DNA of 64,000 nt from DASXKD01 sp963734725 (GTDB taxonomy: Bacteria > Actinomycetota > Actinomycetes > Streptosporangiales > Streptosporangiaceae), in the NCBI GenBank assembly GCA_963734725.1, contig CAVTIX010000003.1, forward strand, positions 21,192 through 85,191, given 5' to 3'. Made by a program: the position numbers and the translations under genes. How positions within the stretch are numbered: the stretch's first letter is position 1; the number at the start of each line of letters is the position of its first letter. Shown here piece after piece: positions 52,278-60,211 of the stretch. Under the pieces are notes generated by a model. That model saw nothing but the letters and a program-made list of their open reading frames with translations, had not been told where the DNA came from and made no database searches.

Positions 52278-53434
52278 CCTGGCAGGCCAGCTGGCGGGTC
52301 TCGGGACGTACCGCAGCGGTCATCGCCATCGGCATGGGCGGCCTGCTGGTACTGGTCCTGGCGCTCGCGGGCGCGGGAATCTCCGGCGGCAGCATGCTGT
52401 TCGCCGCCGGGCAGGGCTGCGGCGGCGGCACCGGCGGCAGCGCCGTGGTCACCTCGGCGGTACAGCCCGTCCCGAGCAAGGCCGCAGGCACCTCCATCCC
52501 AGCCGACTACCTGCAGCTTTACCGGGACGCAGGGCGCATCTACGGGGTGCCGTGGACGATCCTGGCGGGCATCGGGGAGGTGGAGTCCAACCACGGCCGG
52601 TCCACGCTGCCCGGGGTGCACAGCGGGGCTAACGCGTTCGGCGCGGCAGGCCCGATGCAGATCGGAATCGGCGGCGCGGCGGGCAACACCTGGGGAGGCG
52701 CGCCGGTCCACCCGGCCAGCGAGCACGTCGGCGGGGTGGCCGCCGACGGGAACTCCGACGGCATCGCCAGCGTCTACCAGCCCGCCGACGCCATCGACGG
52801 CGCCGCGAAGTACCTGGTGGAACACGGGGTGCTCACCAACCCGAGCGGCGCCATCTTTGCCTACAACCACCTCACCTCCTACGTGCAGGCGGTGCTCGGC
52901 TGGGCCGGGGTATACGCGGGCGGCGGGTTCACGGTCACCGCGGCCACCGCGCCCGCGCCGCAGGCGTCCTGCCAGCCGGGCACGACAAGCATCTCGGTGC
53001 CAAACCAGTCAGTCGCCACCGTGATCGCCTTCGCGCGGCAGCAGATCGGCAAGCCGTATCTGTGGGGCGGCACCGGGCCGGACGCGTTCGACTGCTCAGG
53101 GCTGGTGATGATGGCCTACCGCGCCGCAGGAATCGGCATCCCGCGCACGGCGGAGTTGCAGTGGCTGTGGGGCCCCCGGGTCCCGCCGGGCCACGAGGAG
53201 CCCGGTGACCTGGTGTTTTTCGCGGGATCCGACGGCACGACCACGTCGCCGGGCCACGTCGGCCTGGTCATCGGGCACGATCTGATGATCGAGGCGTACG
53301 CCACCGGCTTCCCGATCCGGATCTCGGCCTTTGGCAACAGCAAGGCGGCGGCTGGCGACACGAACCCGGTGGGTTTCACCCGGCCGTGGGCGCACGCGGG
53401 CATCACGCTGACCAGCCAGGCCCAGGGCGGCTGA
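52274..53434 (+). CDS. bifunctional lytic transglycosylase/NlpC-P60 peptidoglycan hydrolase
   Basis: Cell-wall hydrolase of the secretion locus, 386 residues from GTG 52274. A membrane anchor (AAVIAIGMGGLLVLVLALAGAGI) precedes an SLT-like domain with the catalytic Glu in ILAGIGEVESNHGRS and with GPMQIGIGG. A C-terminal NlpC/P60 domain follows (IAFARQQIGKPYLWGGTGPDAFDCSGLVMMAYRAAG, catalytic Cys near residue 274; GHVGLVIGHDLMIEA, catalytic His). The pair of activities cuts glycan and peptide to let the channel cross the wall, as VirB1-like proteins do. It is the last gene of the operon. Confidence 0.92.
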   Translation: MTWQASWRVSGRTAAVIAIGMGGLLVLVLALAGAGISGGSMLFAAGQGCGGGTGGSAVVTSAVQPVPSKAAGTSIPADYLQLYRDAGRIYGVPWTILAGIGEVESNHGRSTLPGVHSGANAFGAAGPMQIGIGGAAGNTWGGAPVHPASEHVGGVAADGNSDGIASVYQPADAIDGAAKYLVEHGVLTNPSGAIFAYNHLTSYVQAVLGWAGVYAGGGFTVTAATAPAPQASCQPGTTSISVPNQSVATVIAFARQQIGKPYLWGGTGPDAFDCSGLVMMAYRAAGIGIPRTAELQWLWGPRVPPGHEEPGDLVFFAGSDGTTTSPGHVGLVIGHDLMIEAYATGFPIRISAFGNSKAAAGDTNPVGFTRPWAHAGITLTSQAQGG

Positions 53435-53542
53435 CATGTTCAGCCGTGGCGCGGCGTGCGATACGGGCAAGCCGGGCCGAGCGCGCGCGGGGGATCGGCG
53501 CCAGCCCATTGACGCAGGGCTGACGGCACGTCCATCATCTCC

Positions 53543-53556
53543 TTACCACGCGGTAA
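53543..53556. promoter_or_regulatory. dyad TTACCACGCGGTAA upstream of the esterase
   Basis: A 14-bp near-palindrome (TTACC-rCGy-GGTAA) lies 24 bp ahead of the SGNH hydrolase start. It may be an operator or overlap its promoter; the binding factor is unknown. Confidence 0.4.
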
Positions 53557-53580
53557 CCAGTTGGAGGGGAGACGTCTGCG

Positions 53581-54516
53581 ATGCGCCTTGAGGTCTCGCG
53601 CCACCGTCCCGCCCGCCCGGCCCGGCGCGGCCGCGTTTCCCGCGCCTGCGCCGCCGTGGCCGGGGCCTCGCTCCTGGTCATCACGCTGTCCGGCGCCGCC
53701 GGCGCGGGCGTTTTCGGCCCGCCCGGAGCTGCGGGCCCGCCCCACTACGTGTCGCTCGGTGACTCCTACACGGCGGCGCCGCTCGTACCGGCCCAGACCG
53801 GGTCCCCCGTGGGCTGCCTGCGGTCCACCCACAGCTACCCCTTCCTGGTGGCCGCAGGCGCCGGCGCCGCCACGTTCACCGACGTGAGCTGCCAGGGCGC
53901 GACCACGGCGAACATGACCCACCCGCAGTCGGTGCCGCTGGGCACCAACCCGCCGCAGGACAACGCCCTGTCCGTCGGCACCACGCTGGTCACGCTGCAG
54001 GTCGGTGGCAACAACATCGGGTTCAGCGACATCATCATCCACTGCACGACGCTCAGCCTGACCAACCCGTTCGGGTCGCCCTGCAAGGACCACTACACCT
54101 CGGGCGGGACCGACCAGCTCCGGGCGAAGATCAACGCGGCCGCGCCGAAGGTCGCCGCCGACCTGCAGGGCATCCACGCCGACGCGCCGAACGCGCGGGT
54201 GTTCCTGGTCGGGTACCCGGTCATCCTGCCCAACAGCGGCAGCGGCTGCTGGCCCGTGGTGCCGATCGCCTTCGGCGACGTGCCCTACCTGCGCGGGGTG
54301 GAGAAGGCGCTGAACTCGATGCTCGCCGCCGTGGCGGCCGCGAACAACGCGACGTTCGTGGGCACCTATACCGCCAGCATCGGGCACGACGTCTGCCAGG
54401 CGCCGGGGACCAAGTGGGTGGAGGGGCTCATCCCCACCTCGCTCGCGGCGCCGTTCCACCCGAACCAGCTCGGTGAGCAGGCCATGGCCCGGCAGGTGCT
54501 CGCCACCTTCGGCTGA
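53581..54516 (+). CDS. secreted SGNH/GDSL-family esterase
   Basis: Exported lipase/esterase of 311 residues, ATG 53581 with GGAGGGGAG upstream. An Arg-rich signal peptide (HRPARPARRGRVSRACAAVAGASLLVITLSGAAGA) precedes the catalytic domain. Block I is YVSLGDSYTAAP with the nucleophile Ser62, the oxyanion Asn block is LQVGGNNIGFSDI, and the C-terminal His is in APFHPNQLGEQAMA. Six or more cysteines in the mature part (CLRSTHSY, VSCQG, HCTTLSL, PCKDHY, GCWP, DVCQ) are spaced for the three disulfides of Streptomyces-type secreted lipases. Its position next to the secretion locus seems coincidental. Confidence 0.92.
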   Translation: MRLEVSRHRPARPARRGRVSRACAAVAGASLLVITLSGAAGAGVFGPPGAAGPPHYVSLGDSYTAAPLVPAQTGSPVGCLRSTHSYPFLVAAGAGAATFTDVSCQGATTANMTHPQSVPLGTNPPQDNALSVGTTLVTLQVGGNNIGFSDIIIHCTTLSLTNPFGSPCKDHYTSGGTDQLRAKINAAAPKVAADLQGIHADAPNARVFLVGYPVILPNSGSGCWPVVPIAFGDVPYLRGVEKALNSMLAAVAAANNATFVGTYTASIGHDVCQAPGTKWVEGLIPTSLAAPFHPNQLGEQAMARQVLATFG

Positions 54517-54663
54517 CCGGCCCGGGCAACGGCCGGCCGCACCCTGCGCATCGCGGCCCGGCCCGGTTCACAATGGCGGGCCTCCATTTGCTGCAGAACG
54601 ACTGACGGGCGCTGGTCCCAGCCTGCGGCGACCCTGGTCCGGGCCGGGCCAGGAGACGCCGGG

Positions 54664-55371
54664 TCAGGGTTGCTGTGGTTGCCAGTCAGCCGAGCGCCGG
54701 CTACGGCGGCGGGCTAGCGGCGGCTTGGCCAGTTCCTCGGGAATGCGCATCAGCGGGTTCGTGGCGCTGTCCACGACCTCGGTCGCCATCTCGAGGACCC
54801 GCCGCCCCTGCGCCCGCGCCACGGACCGGAGCAGCTCGAACGCCTGCCGCGGCCGGAGCCGGTGCCGCTCGGCGAGCACCCCGATGGCCTGCTCGACCCG
54901 GACCCGGGCGGTCAGCGCGTGTTCCAACTGGGCCACGGTCCGCTCCAGCTTGCGGGCATCTGATGGCTCGTCTGCGGCCGGCGCCGCCGGAGCAGGGGTG
55001 GCCGGTGTGCCCGGCCCATGCAGGTCCGCGGACAGCAGGTCGGCCAGGACCATGGCACTGGTCAGGTCGGAGACCTCCTCGTCGCCGACCCGCCATCCGG
55101 TGGCGGTGCGGCGAGCCACCGGCTCCGCGCCGAGCACAGGGCTCGCGGGCCCTCCGGAAGCCCTCTCACCGTCGGCGGCCTCGATCCGGCCCGGCTGGCC
55201 CCGGCCCCGGTCCGGCGGGCCCTGGGCGGCGTGCTTGCCCGGCCTCCGGGCAGGCCGCCAGGCCTGGTCTGCGGTAGCGGCAGCGCTGCCGCCTGCCGGG
55301 GCGGCAGCCTCGCCGCGCCCCCGGCCGCGCGGGCGGCCAGCGTCCCCCGTATCGCCGTGTCTGCTTTTCAT
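54664..55371 (-). CDS. ANTAR-domain protein (putative RNA-binding antiterminator)
   Basis: Protein of 235 residues. The first 90 are low-complexity Arg/Gly/Ala/Pro, so the functional start may be later. A short helical part (DEEVSDLTSAMVLADLLSADLHG) resembles a GAF or dimerisation remnant. The C-terminal ANTAR domain reads KLERTVAQLEHALTARVRVEQAIGVLAERHRLRPRQAFELLRSVARAQGRRVLEMATEVV, with the usual RVRVEQAIG and A-F-E-L-L-R features. ANTAR proteins bind paired stem-loops and allow transcription to continue. The ATG at 55369-55371 overlaps the mycoredoxin stop, so the two are coupled. Confidence 0.85.
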   Translation of the reverse strand: MKSRHGDTGDAGRPRGRGRGEAAAPAGGSAAATADQAWRPARRPGKHAAQGPPDRGRGQPGRIEAADGERASGGPASPVLGAEPVARRTATGWRVGDEEVSDLTSAMVLADLLSADLHGPGTPATPAPAAPAADEPSDARKLERTVAQLEHALTARVRVEQAIGVLAERHRLRPRQAFELLRSVARAQGRRVLEMATEVVDSATNPLMRIPEELAKPPLARRRSRRSADWQPQQP

Positions 55372-55625
55372 GATCCGTTAACGAGGGTGGCGAGGCGTTC
55401 CCGGACCTGCCCGGCTGACGGATTCGTCAGGGCCGTCCCATCGGGGAACACGATCGTCGGGACCGTGTGGTTGCCGCCGTTTACGGACATCACGTAGTCC
55501 GCGGCGGCCGGATCCCGCTCGATGTCGACCTCGGCGACCTCGATCCCCTCCCGAGCAAGCTGGCCTTTGAGCCTGCGGCAAAAGCCGCACCACTGCGTGG
55601 TGTACATCGTTACTCGCTGTGACAC
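55368..55625 (-). CDS. mycoredoxin (glutaredoxin-like, CGFC active site)
   Basis: Small thiol oxidoreductase of 85 residues that reduces mycothiol-mixed disulfides in the cytosol. The thioredoxin fold opens VTMYTTQWCGFCRRLKGQLAREGIEV; the CGFC active site replaces the CGYC seen in M. tuberculosis Mrx1. GNHTVPTIVFPDGT carries the cis-Pro. The GTG at 55623-55625 is chosen because of the GGAGGACAGGAGA stretch just upstream. It is divergent from uvrD2, as is Rv3198A in M. tuberculosis. Confidence 0.9.
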   Translation of the reverse strand: MSQRVTMYTTQWCGFCRRLKGQLAREGIEVAEVDIERDPAAADYVMSVNGGNHTVPTIVFPDGTALTNPSAGQVRERLATLVNGS

Positions 55626-55741
55626 CCGCGTCTCCTGTCCTCCCCCAGAGTAGTTCCGGAGATGCAACACCGTGGGCGACTCTGAGCTTCCCCGCATGTC
55701 GGACGGATGCGCGAGTATGACAGTGGTGAGGGAGGTGCGCG

Positions 55742-57831
55742 GTGGACGACGGCCCGGAGGCGGTGCTCGCCGCGCTCGATCCCGAGCAGCGTGAGGTGGC
55801 GCTGGCTGCCCGCGGCCCGGTGTGCGTGATCGCCGGGGCCGGCACCGGTAAGACGCGCGCGATCGCCCACCGAGTCGCCTATGCCGTCCGGGCCGGCCTG
55901 GTGAACCCGGGCCACGTGCTCGCGGTCACCTTCACCACGCGGGCGGCGGGCGAGCTGCGTGGGCGGCTGCGCGAATTGGGCGGGCCGTCCGGATCCGGGC
56001 TGGACCGGGTCGTGGCGCGCACCTTCCACTCGGCGGCGCTGCGCCAGCTTGTCCACTTCTGGCCGCAGACCGTGGGTGGCCAGCCGCTGGCCGTGCTCGA
56101 CTCGAAGCTCAGCCTGCTCGCCGAGGCGGCCCGCGCGGCGCGGGCGCCCGCGAGCGGCCCGGAGCTGCGTGACCTGGCTACCGAGGTCGAGTGGGCGAAG
56201 GTCATGCAGGTGCGCCCGGAGGACTATCCGGGCGCCGCGGTCAGCCACCGCCGGGCCCCGCCGGTGGAACTCGAGCAGGTCGGCCGGGTGTTCGCCGCCT
56301 ACGAGAAGTTGCGCCGGGACCGGCATCTGGTCGACTTCGAGTCGGTGCTGGAGCTGACCGCGGCGATCCTGGGCGGGCATCGGGGCGCGGGCGCCGAGCT
56401 GCGCGACCGGTACCGCTATTTCGTGGTGGACGAGTACCAGGACGTCAACCCGCTGCAGAAGCTGCTGCTGGACGCGTGGCTCGGCGACCGGGACGACCTA
56501 TGCGTGGTCGGTGACCCGCGGCAGACGATCTACTCGTTCACCGGGGCCACTACCGCTTACCTGACGGGGTTCGCAGCGGAGTACCCGGATGCCACCGTGG
56601 TGAACCTGGTGCGGAACTACCGGTCCACGCCGGAGGTCGTCGGCTGCGCGAACCGCCTGGCCGGGCCGGCGGGCACCGGGGGAGAGACGCCCTGGCCGGC
56701 CCCGCCCTGGTCGCGCAGCGCGCCAGCGGGGCGCCCGCCGAGTTCACCGAGTACGACGATGAGGAGGCCGAGGCCGCGGCCGTGGCGGCGCGAGCCAGGC
56801 AATGGATGGATGCCGGGGCGCCGCCGCGCCAGATGGCGGTGCTGGTCCGGGTCAACGCGCAGACCGAGCGGTTCGAGCGCGCGTTCGCCAGCGCGGGCGT
56901 GCCCTGCCAGGTGCGCGGGGCCGAGCGGTTCTTCGACCGGGCCGAGGTGCGCCAGGCGACCGGGCTGCTGCGCACGGCGGCCCGGAGCGCGCGCCCGGAG
57001 ACCGGCCCAGACGGCCTGGCCGCGGGCCCGCCCACCGGCGCGGATGCGGTCGCGGAGGTGCGGCACATCCTCGCCGGGGTCGGGCTGACCGCCGAGGCCC
57101 CGTCCGGCCGGGGCGCCGCCCGGGACCGCTGGGAGTCGCTGGCCGCGCTGGCCCAGCTTGCCGAGGACCGCTGTGCCGCCATTCCCGGCGCTGGCCTCGC
57201 CGAGGTCGTCGCCGAACTGGCCCGCCGGGCCACGATCGAGCACGCCCCGCGGGTGGAGGGGGTGACCGTGGCGTCGCTGCACGCGGCCAAGGGGCTGGAA
57301 TGGGACGTGGTCTTCCTGCCGGGCCTGGTCGAGGGCAACCTGCCGATCATCCACGCCGAGACCGACGAGGCGGTGGCCGAGGAACGCCGGTTGCTGTATG
57401 TCGGGGTGACCCGGGCCCGGCAGCAGGTGCTGCTGTCCTGGGCGCTGGCCAGGGCCCCGGGCGGCCGGCGCGGCCGCGCGCCGTCCCGGTTCCTGGCCGG
57501 GATGCGCCCCGGCCGCCGGGAGGCCCGGGCCGCCCGGGCGGCGGCCGGCCAGTTCGAGCCCGACGGCGCCGACCCCGCGCTGGTGGAACGGCTCCGCGAG
57601 TGGCGCCGCCGGGCCGCGCGGGACGCGGGAGTTCCCGCGTACGTGGTGTTCCCGGACGAGACGCTCCGGTCCATCGCGGCACAGCGGCCGGCCAGCAGGG
57701 AAGGGCTTGCCCGCATCCCCGGTCTTGGGCCTGGCAGGCTGGACCGGTACGGTGCCGCGGTACTGGCGTTGTGCGCGGCGCCCTCCGCGCCCGCCGGCCC
57801 CGACGACAAGAAGGCGGGATCCCGCGCATGA
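55742..57831 (+). CDS. uvrD2: ATP-dependent DNA helicase UvrD2, frameshifted
   Basis: Superfamily 1A helicase. GTG 55742 follows GGAGGTG. The first frame has the Q-motif region, Walker A GAGTGKT at residues 32-38, VTFTTRAAGELRGRL (Ia), YFVVDEYQDVNPLQ (II), VVGDPRQTIYSFTGAT (III) and VVNLVRNYRSTPEVV (IV). It shifts frame near 56680 in the G-run accgggggag and resumes as GRDALAGPALVAQR, with motif V/VI regions GVTVASLHAAKGLEWDVVFLPG and EERRLLYVGVTRARQQ. A C-terminal HRDC domain (LREWRRRAARDAGVPAYVVFPDETLRSIAA...LARIPGLGPGRLDRYG) identifies UvrD2. Repaired length is about 696 residues, as expected. The homopolymer site and the essentiality of mycobacterial uvrD2 favour a sequence error. Confidence 0.9.
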
Positions 57832-57850
57832 GGACGGACGCGAGCAGGCT

Positions 57851-58717
57851 GTGACCGACACCCTGGGCAAGTTGCTGGACCTGCTCGACCTGGAGCAGAT
57901 CGAGCTGGACATCTTCCGCGGCCGCAGTCCCAGCGACCGGCGGCAGCGGGTCTTCGGCGGCCAGGTCGCCGGCCAGGCGCTGGTCGCCGCGGGCCGGACC
58001 GTGCCGGCCGACCGGCCGGTGCACTCGCTGCACGCCTACTTCATCCGCCCCGGTGACCCGGCGGTGCCGCTGGTCTACATCGTGGACCGGGTGCGTGACG
58101 GCCGGTCGTTCACCACGCGGCGGGTCTCCGTGATCCAGCACGGCAAGGTCATCTTCACCTTGTCCGCGTCGTTCCATCACGCTGAGCTGGGGCCGGATCA
58201 CTCCGCCCCGATGCCGCAGGCCCCACCGCCGGAGTCTGTGCCGCCGCACGCGGAACGGCTGGAGAAGGCGTTCGGCCGCGAGGCGGCGAAGTATTTCCGT
58301 GACAACCCGATCGATCTGCGTTTCGTCGGGCCGCTATCGGTCGAGGCGCAACGCGATCCGTCGCTGCGCACCGACCAGAGCCTGGTCTGGCTGCGCGCCG
58401 ACGGCGACATGCCCGACGACCCGCTGCTGCACGTATGCCTGATGACCTACGCGTCGGACATGACGCTGCTGGACTCAATCTTGCTGCGGCACGGCCTGTC
58501 CTGGGCGGACGGCAGCACGACCGGGGCCAGCCTGGACCACGCGATGTGGTTCCACCGCCCGTTCCGCGCCGACCGGTGGCTGCTCTACGCGCAGGAGTCG
58601 CCATCCGCGACCGGCGCCCGCGGCCTGGCCCGGGGCCAGGTGTTCACCCAGGAGGGGCACCTGGTGGTGTCGGTGGTCCAGGAGGGCCTCATCCGCACCG
58701 TCGGCAAACCGTCCTGA
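57851..58717 (+). CDS. tesB: acyl-CoA thioesterase II
   Basis: Double-hotdog thioesterase of 288 residues, GTG 57851, hydrolysing medium- and long-chain acyl-CoA. The first hotdog has DIFRGRSPSDRRQRVFGGQVAGQALVAAGRTV and SLHAYFIRPGDP, followed by RDGRSFTTRRVSVIQHG. The second has LMTYASDMTLLDSILLRHG with the catalytic Asp, SLDHAMWFHRPFRADRWLLYAQESPSATGARGLARGQVF and the C-terminal GHLVVSVVQEGLIR. It starts 19 bases after uvrD2 and is probably co-transcribed. Confidence 0.95.
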   Translation: MTDTLGKLLDLLDLEQIELDIFRGRSPSDRRQRVFGGQVAGQALVAAGRTVPADRPVHSLHAYFIRPGDPAVPLVYIVDRVRDGRSFTTRRVSVIQHGKVIFTLSASFHHAELGPDHSAPMPQAPPPESVPPHAERLEKAFGREAAKYFRDNPIDLRFVGPLSVEAQRDPSLRTDQSLVWLRADGDMPDDPLLHVCLMTYASDMTLLDSILLRHGLSWADGSTTGASLDHAMWFHRPFRADRWLLYAQESPSATGARGLARGQVFTQEGHLVVSVVQEGLIRTVGKPS

Positions 58718-58830
58718 CCCCCGCGCAGGGCCAGCCGGGCGCCACGCCGTGTATCAGCGGCCGCCACCGGCGCTCTAACAGACGACGGAGTGGTAAGGCC
58801 GAAGATTCCGGGCGCGACAAAAACCTGGCG

Positions 58831-58869
58831 AAAAACCAGTTGCCCCATTGCCCGGGCTCTTCATAGGCT
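58831..58869 (+). promoter_or_regulatory. putative WhiB7-dependent promoter of the whiB7 transcript
   Basis: An A-tract (58831-58835, with another at 58819-58823) lies four bases upstream of TTGCCC (58840-58845). TAGGCT (58864-58869) fits a -10 at 18 bp spacing. WhiB7 is known to bind AT-rich DNA just upstream of a -35 through its AT-hook and to activate its own gene. Transcription would start near 58876. The assignment is inferred from layout. Confidence 0.55.
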
Positions 58870-58923
58870 GCATCCATGTCCAAAGAGTGGGCCCATGACG
58901 CTGTGCGGAAGGAGGTGCCCACG

Positions 58924-59181
58924 GTGAACAAACTCGGTCGCTACGCCGTCGCTACGGACACGCGTGCCTACCTTGCTGTCGCGGGCGCCTGCCCGCGGGG
59001 CGATTTGGTGGCTCAGCTCGTCCAGGACGGCAGTGGCTCCGCGGCCGCGCGCACCGCCATGCGCGGCGAGGTCGTGGTTGCGCGGCCACAGATGCACCTG
59101 CAGAAGTACCCGTTCACGGCCCAGGGTGCCGTCATCAACGGCGCCAAGTCGGGTCCGCATAGGGCTTGGGATCCGGTCTAG
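58924..59181 (+). CDS. leader ORF upstream of whiB7, 85 residues
   Basis: GTG 58924 has a near-perfect ribosome site, AAGGAGGTG at 58909-58917. The in-frame ATG 58876 lies six bases after the putative -10, so a leaderless 101-residue form is also possible. The product (VNKLGRYAVATDTRAYLAVAGACPRGDLVAQLVQDG...KYPFTAQGAVINGAKSGPHRAWDPV) has no signal or membrane segment and I do not recognise it. Its stop is 25 bases before a strong hairpin, and its last third covers the strand that can compete with that hairpin (59150-59158). It may act as a regulatory leader peptide, a real small protein, or both. Confidence 0.6.
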   Translation: MNKLGRYAVATDTRAYLAVAGACPRGDLVAQLVQDGSGSAAARTAMRGEVVVARPQMHLQKYPFTAQGAVINGAKSGPHRAWDPV

Positions 59182-59235
59182 AAAAGACCGGCCTCGATCC
59201 CCACAGGCCGCGGACCCGAAACCGGGTCCGCGGCC
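59150..59235 (+). promoter_or_regulatory. attenuator-like alternative hairpins in the whiB7 leader
   Basis: GGCCGCGGACCCG (59206-59218) pairs perfectly with CGGGTCCGCGGCC (59223-59235) around a 4-base loop, a strong terminator-type hairpin 78 bases before whiB7. The same left arm (GCGGACCCG, 59210-59218) is also complementary to CGGGTCCGC at 59150-59158, inside the leader ORF. A second hairpin, CCGGTCT/AGACCGG at 59173-59191, spans the leader stop. The exclusive pairings are what an attenuator needs. whiB7/wblC genes are known to be controlled by leader attenuation that senses translation. Confidence 0.6.
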
Positions 59236-59313
59236 TTAGCTATGCCCGGGCCGCCGGATCAGCCGAGTGGAACACACGACGAGCAGACCGACGAGGACGA
59301 GAGGGGAACGGAC

Positions 59314-59715
59314 ATGTACTGGCCCGGCACCACCGCCGCGGGGGGCGCGGCGGGGTTCGAGGCAGCACTCGCGTTGCGGGTGACAACGCAAGGAGCAGAA
59401 CCGGTGGCGTCGCCGCCGGTGGCTTCCCGGCCGGTAGGGCAAGCGGTCGAAGGCGCCCAGGTCGCTCTGGCGCACACCGCCGCTGACCTGCCCTGCATGG
59501 ATGAGCCTGACCTGTTCTTCGCAGAATCCCCAGCCGACGTTGAGACCGCCAAGGCCCTGTGCCGTGGGTGCGCCATCAGGATCGCGTGCTTCGCCGGCGC
59601 CATGGAGCGCCGTGAGCCGTGGGGAGTCTGGGGCGGCGAGTTGTTCCTGCGCGGCGAGGTCGTGCCGCGCAAGCGCCCCCGGGGGCGGCCGCGGAAGACG
59701 GAAGTCGCGGCCTGA
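59314..59715 (+). CDS. whiB7: WhiB-family transcriptional regulator WhiB7
   Basis: Redox-sensitive 4Fe-4S regulator of intrinsic antibiotic resistance, 133 residues from ATG 59314 (GAGAGGGG upstream). Cluster cysteines are Cys61, Cys83, Cys86 and Cys92 (PCMDEPDLFFAESP, ALCRGCAIRIACFAG). The turn EPWGVWGGE that contacts the sigma factor is at 102-109, and the C-terminal AT-hook RGRPRK is at 123-128; the AT-hook is what separates WhiB7 from other Wbl proteins. The region between residues 10 and 58 is longer and more Ala-rich than usual. The gene order with uvrD2 and the ABC1 kinase matches mycobacteria. Expression is likely set by the attenuator and promoter upstream. Confidence 0.96.
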   Translation: MYWPGTTAAGGAAGFEAALALRVTTQGAEPVASPPVASRPVGQAVEGAQVALAHTAADLPCMDEPDLFFAESPADVETAKALCRGCAIRIACFAGAMERREPWGVWGGELFLRGEVVPRKRPRGRPRKTEVAA

Positions 59716-59827
59716 CCGCCACGCCCCGGCATCCGCCGGAGCCCAGGCCTGGCCATGAGCAGGACCGACGACGACAAGAACAGGCCAACGAGTGAACTCG
59801 CTACGAGCAGACGAAGGGAGGTATGCC

Positions 59828-60013
59828 ATGTACGCCCACACCCGGCAGGCGTCGGAACGCCACTGTGAAGATCTGGCACGGGCACACGAGCAGCGGCAGG
59901 TGGCGCGCGTCCTAGCGCTCAGGAAAGCGGCCCGCCGGGTCGCGCGCGCGGAGCGCCGACTGGTCGCCGCTCAGACCAGCGTCCTGAGGGCACGTGCTGA
60001 CCTGGTGTCCTGA
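59828..60013 (+). CDS. small basic helical protein downstream of whiB7, 61 residues
   Basis: ATG 59828 follows GAAGGGAGG and opens a 61-residue protein rich in Arg and Ala, YAHTRQASERHCEDLARAHEQRQVARVLALRKAARRVARAERRLVAAQTSVLRAR. It is predicted to be one long helix or coiled coil. It is on the same strand as whiB7 and lies between it and a terminator hairpin, so it may share the whiB7 transcript. I do not recognise the family. Confidence 0.6.
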   Translation: MYAHTRQASERHCEDLARAHEQRQVARVLALRKAARRVARAERRLVAAQTSVLRARADLVS

Positions 60014-60037
60014 CCGAACACGGTGACCTCGATGAAT

Positions 60038-60066
60038 GGGCCGGCCCGGGTGACCCGGGCCGGCCC
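60038..60066. terminator. bidirectional terminator-like hairpin
   Basis: GGGCCGGCCCGGG (60038-60050) and CCCGGGCCGGCCC (60054-60066) form a perfect 13-bp stem with a TGA loop. It lies between the whiB7 unit and the convergent ABC1 kinase gene. There is no T-run, which is usual for actinobacterial hairpin terminators. Confidence 0.75.
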
Positions 60067-60211
60067 GTCGCCATGTCTGGGGCCGGCCTGCCGCTAGCCA
60101 CGCTGCCCCTTTGCTGCGGTGGAACCCGCGTCGATCACGGCGCGGCCGCCGGTGCGGTGAAATAGTCGCCGTTGTCGAAGTCGGCGATAAGGCCGGGGTG
60201 GGCCGGTGGCC

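Noticed and set aside
60135..60205. Minus-strand peptide end HPGLIADFDNGDYFTAPAAAP after the ABC1 kinase
   Set aside because: It looks protein-like but has no start, no ribosome site and no upstream partner frame; too short to call.
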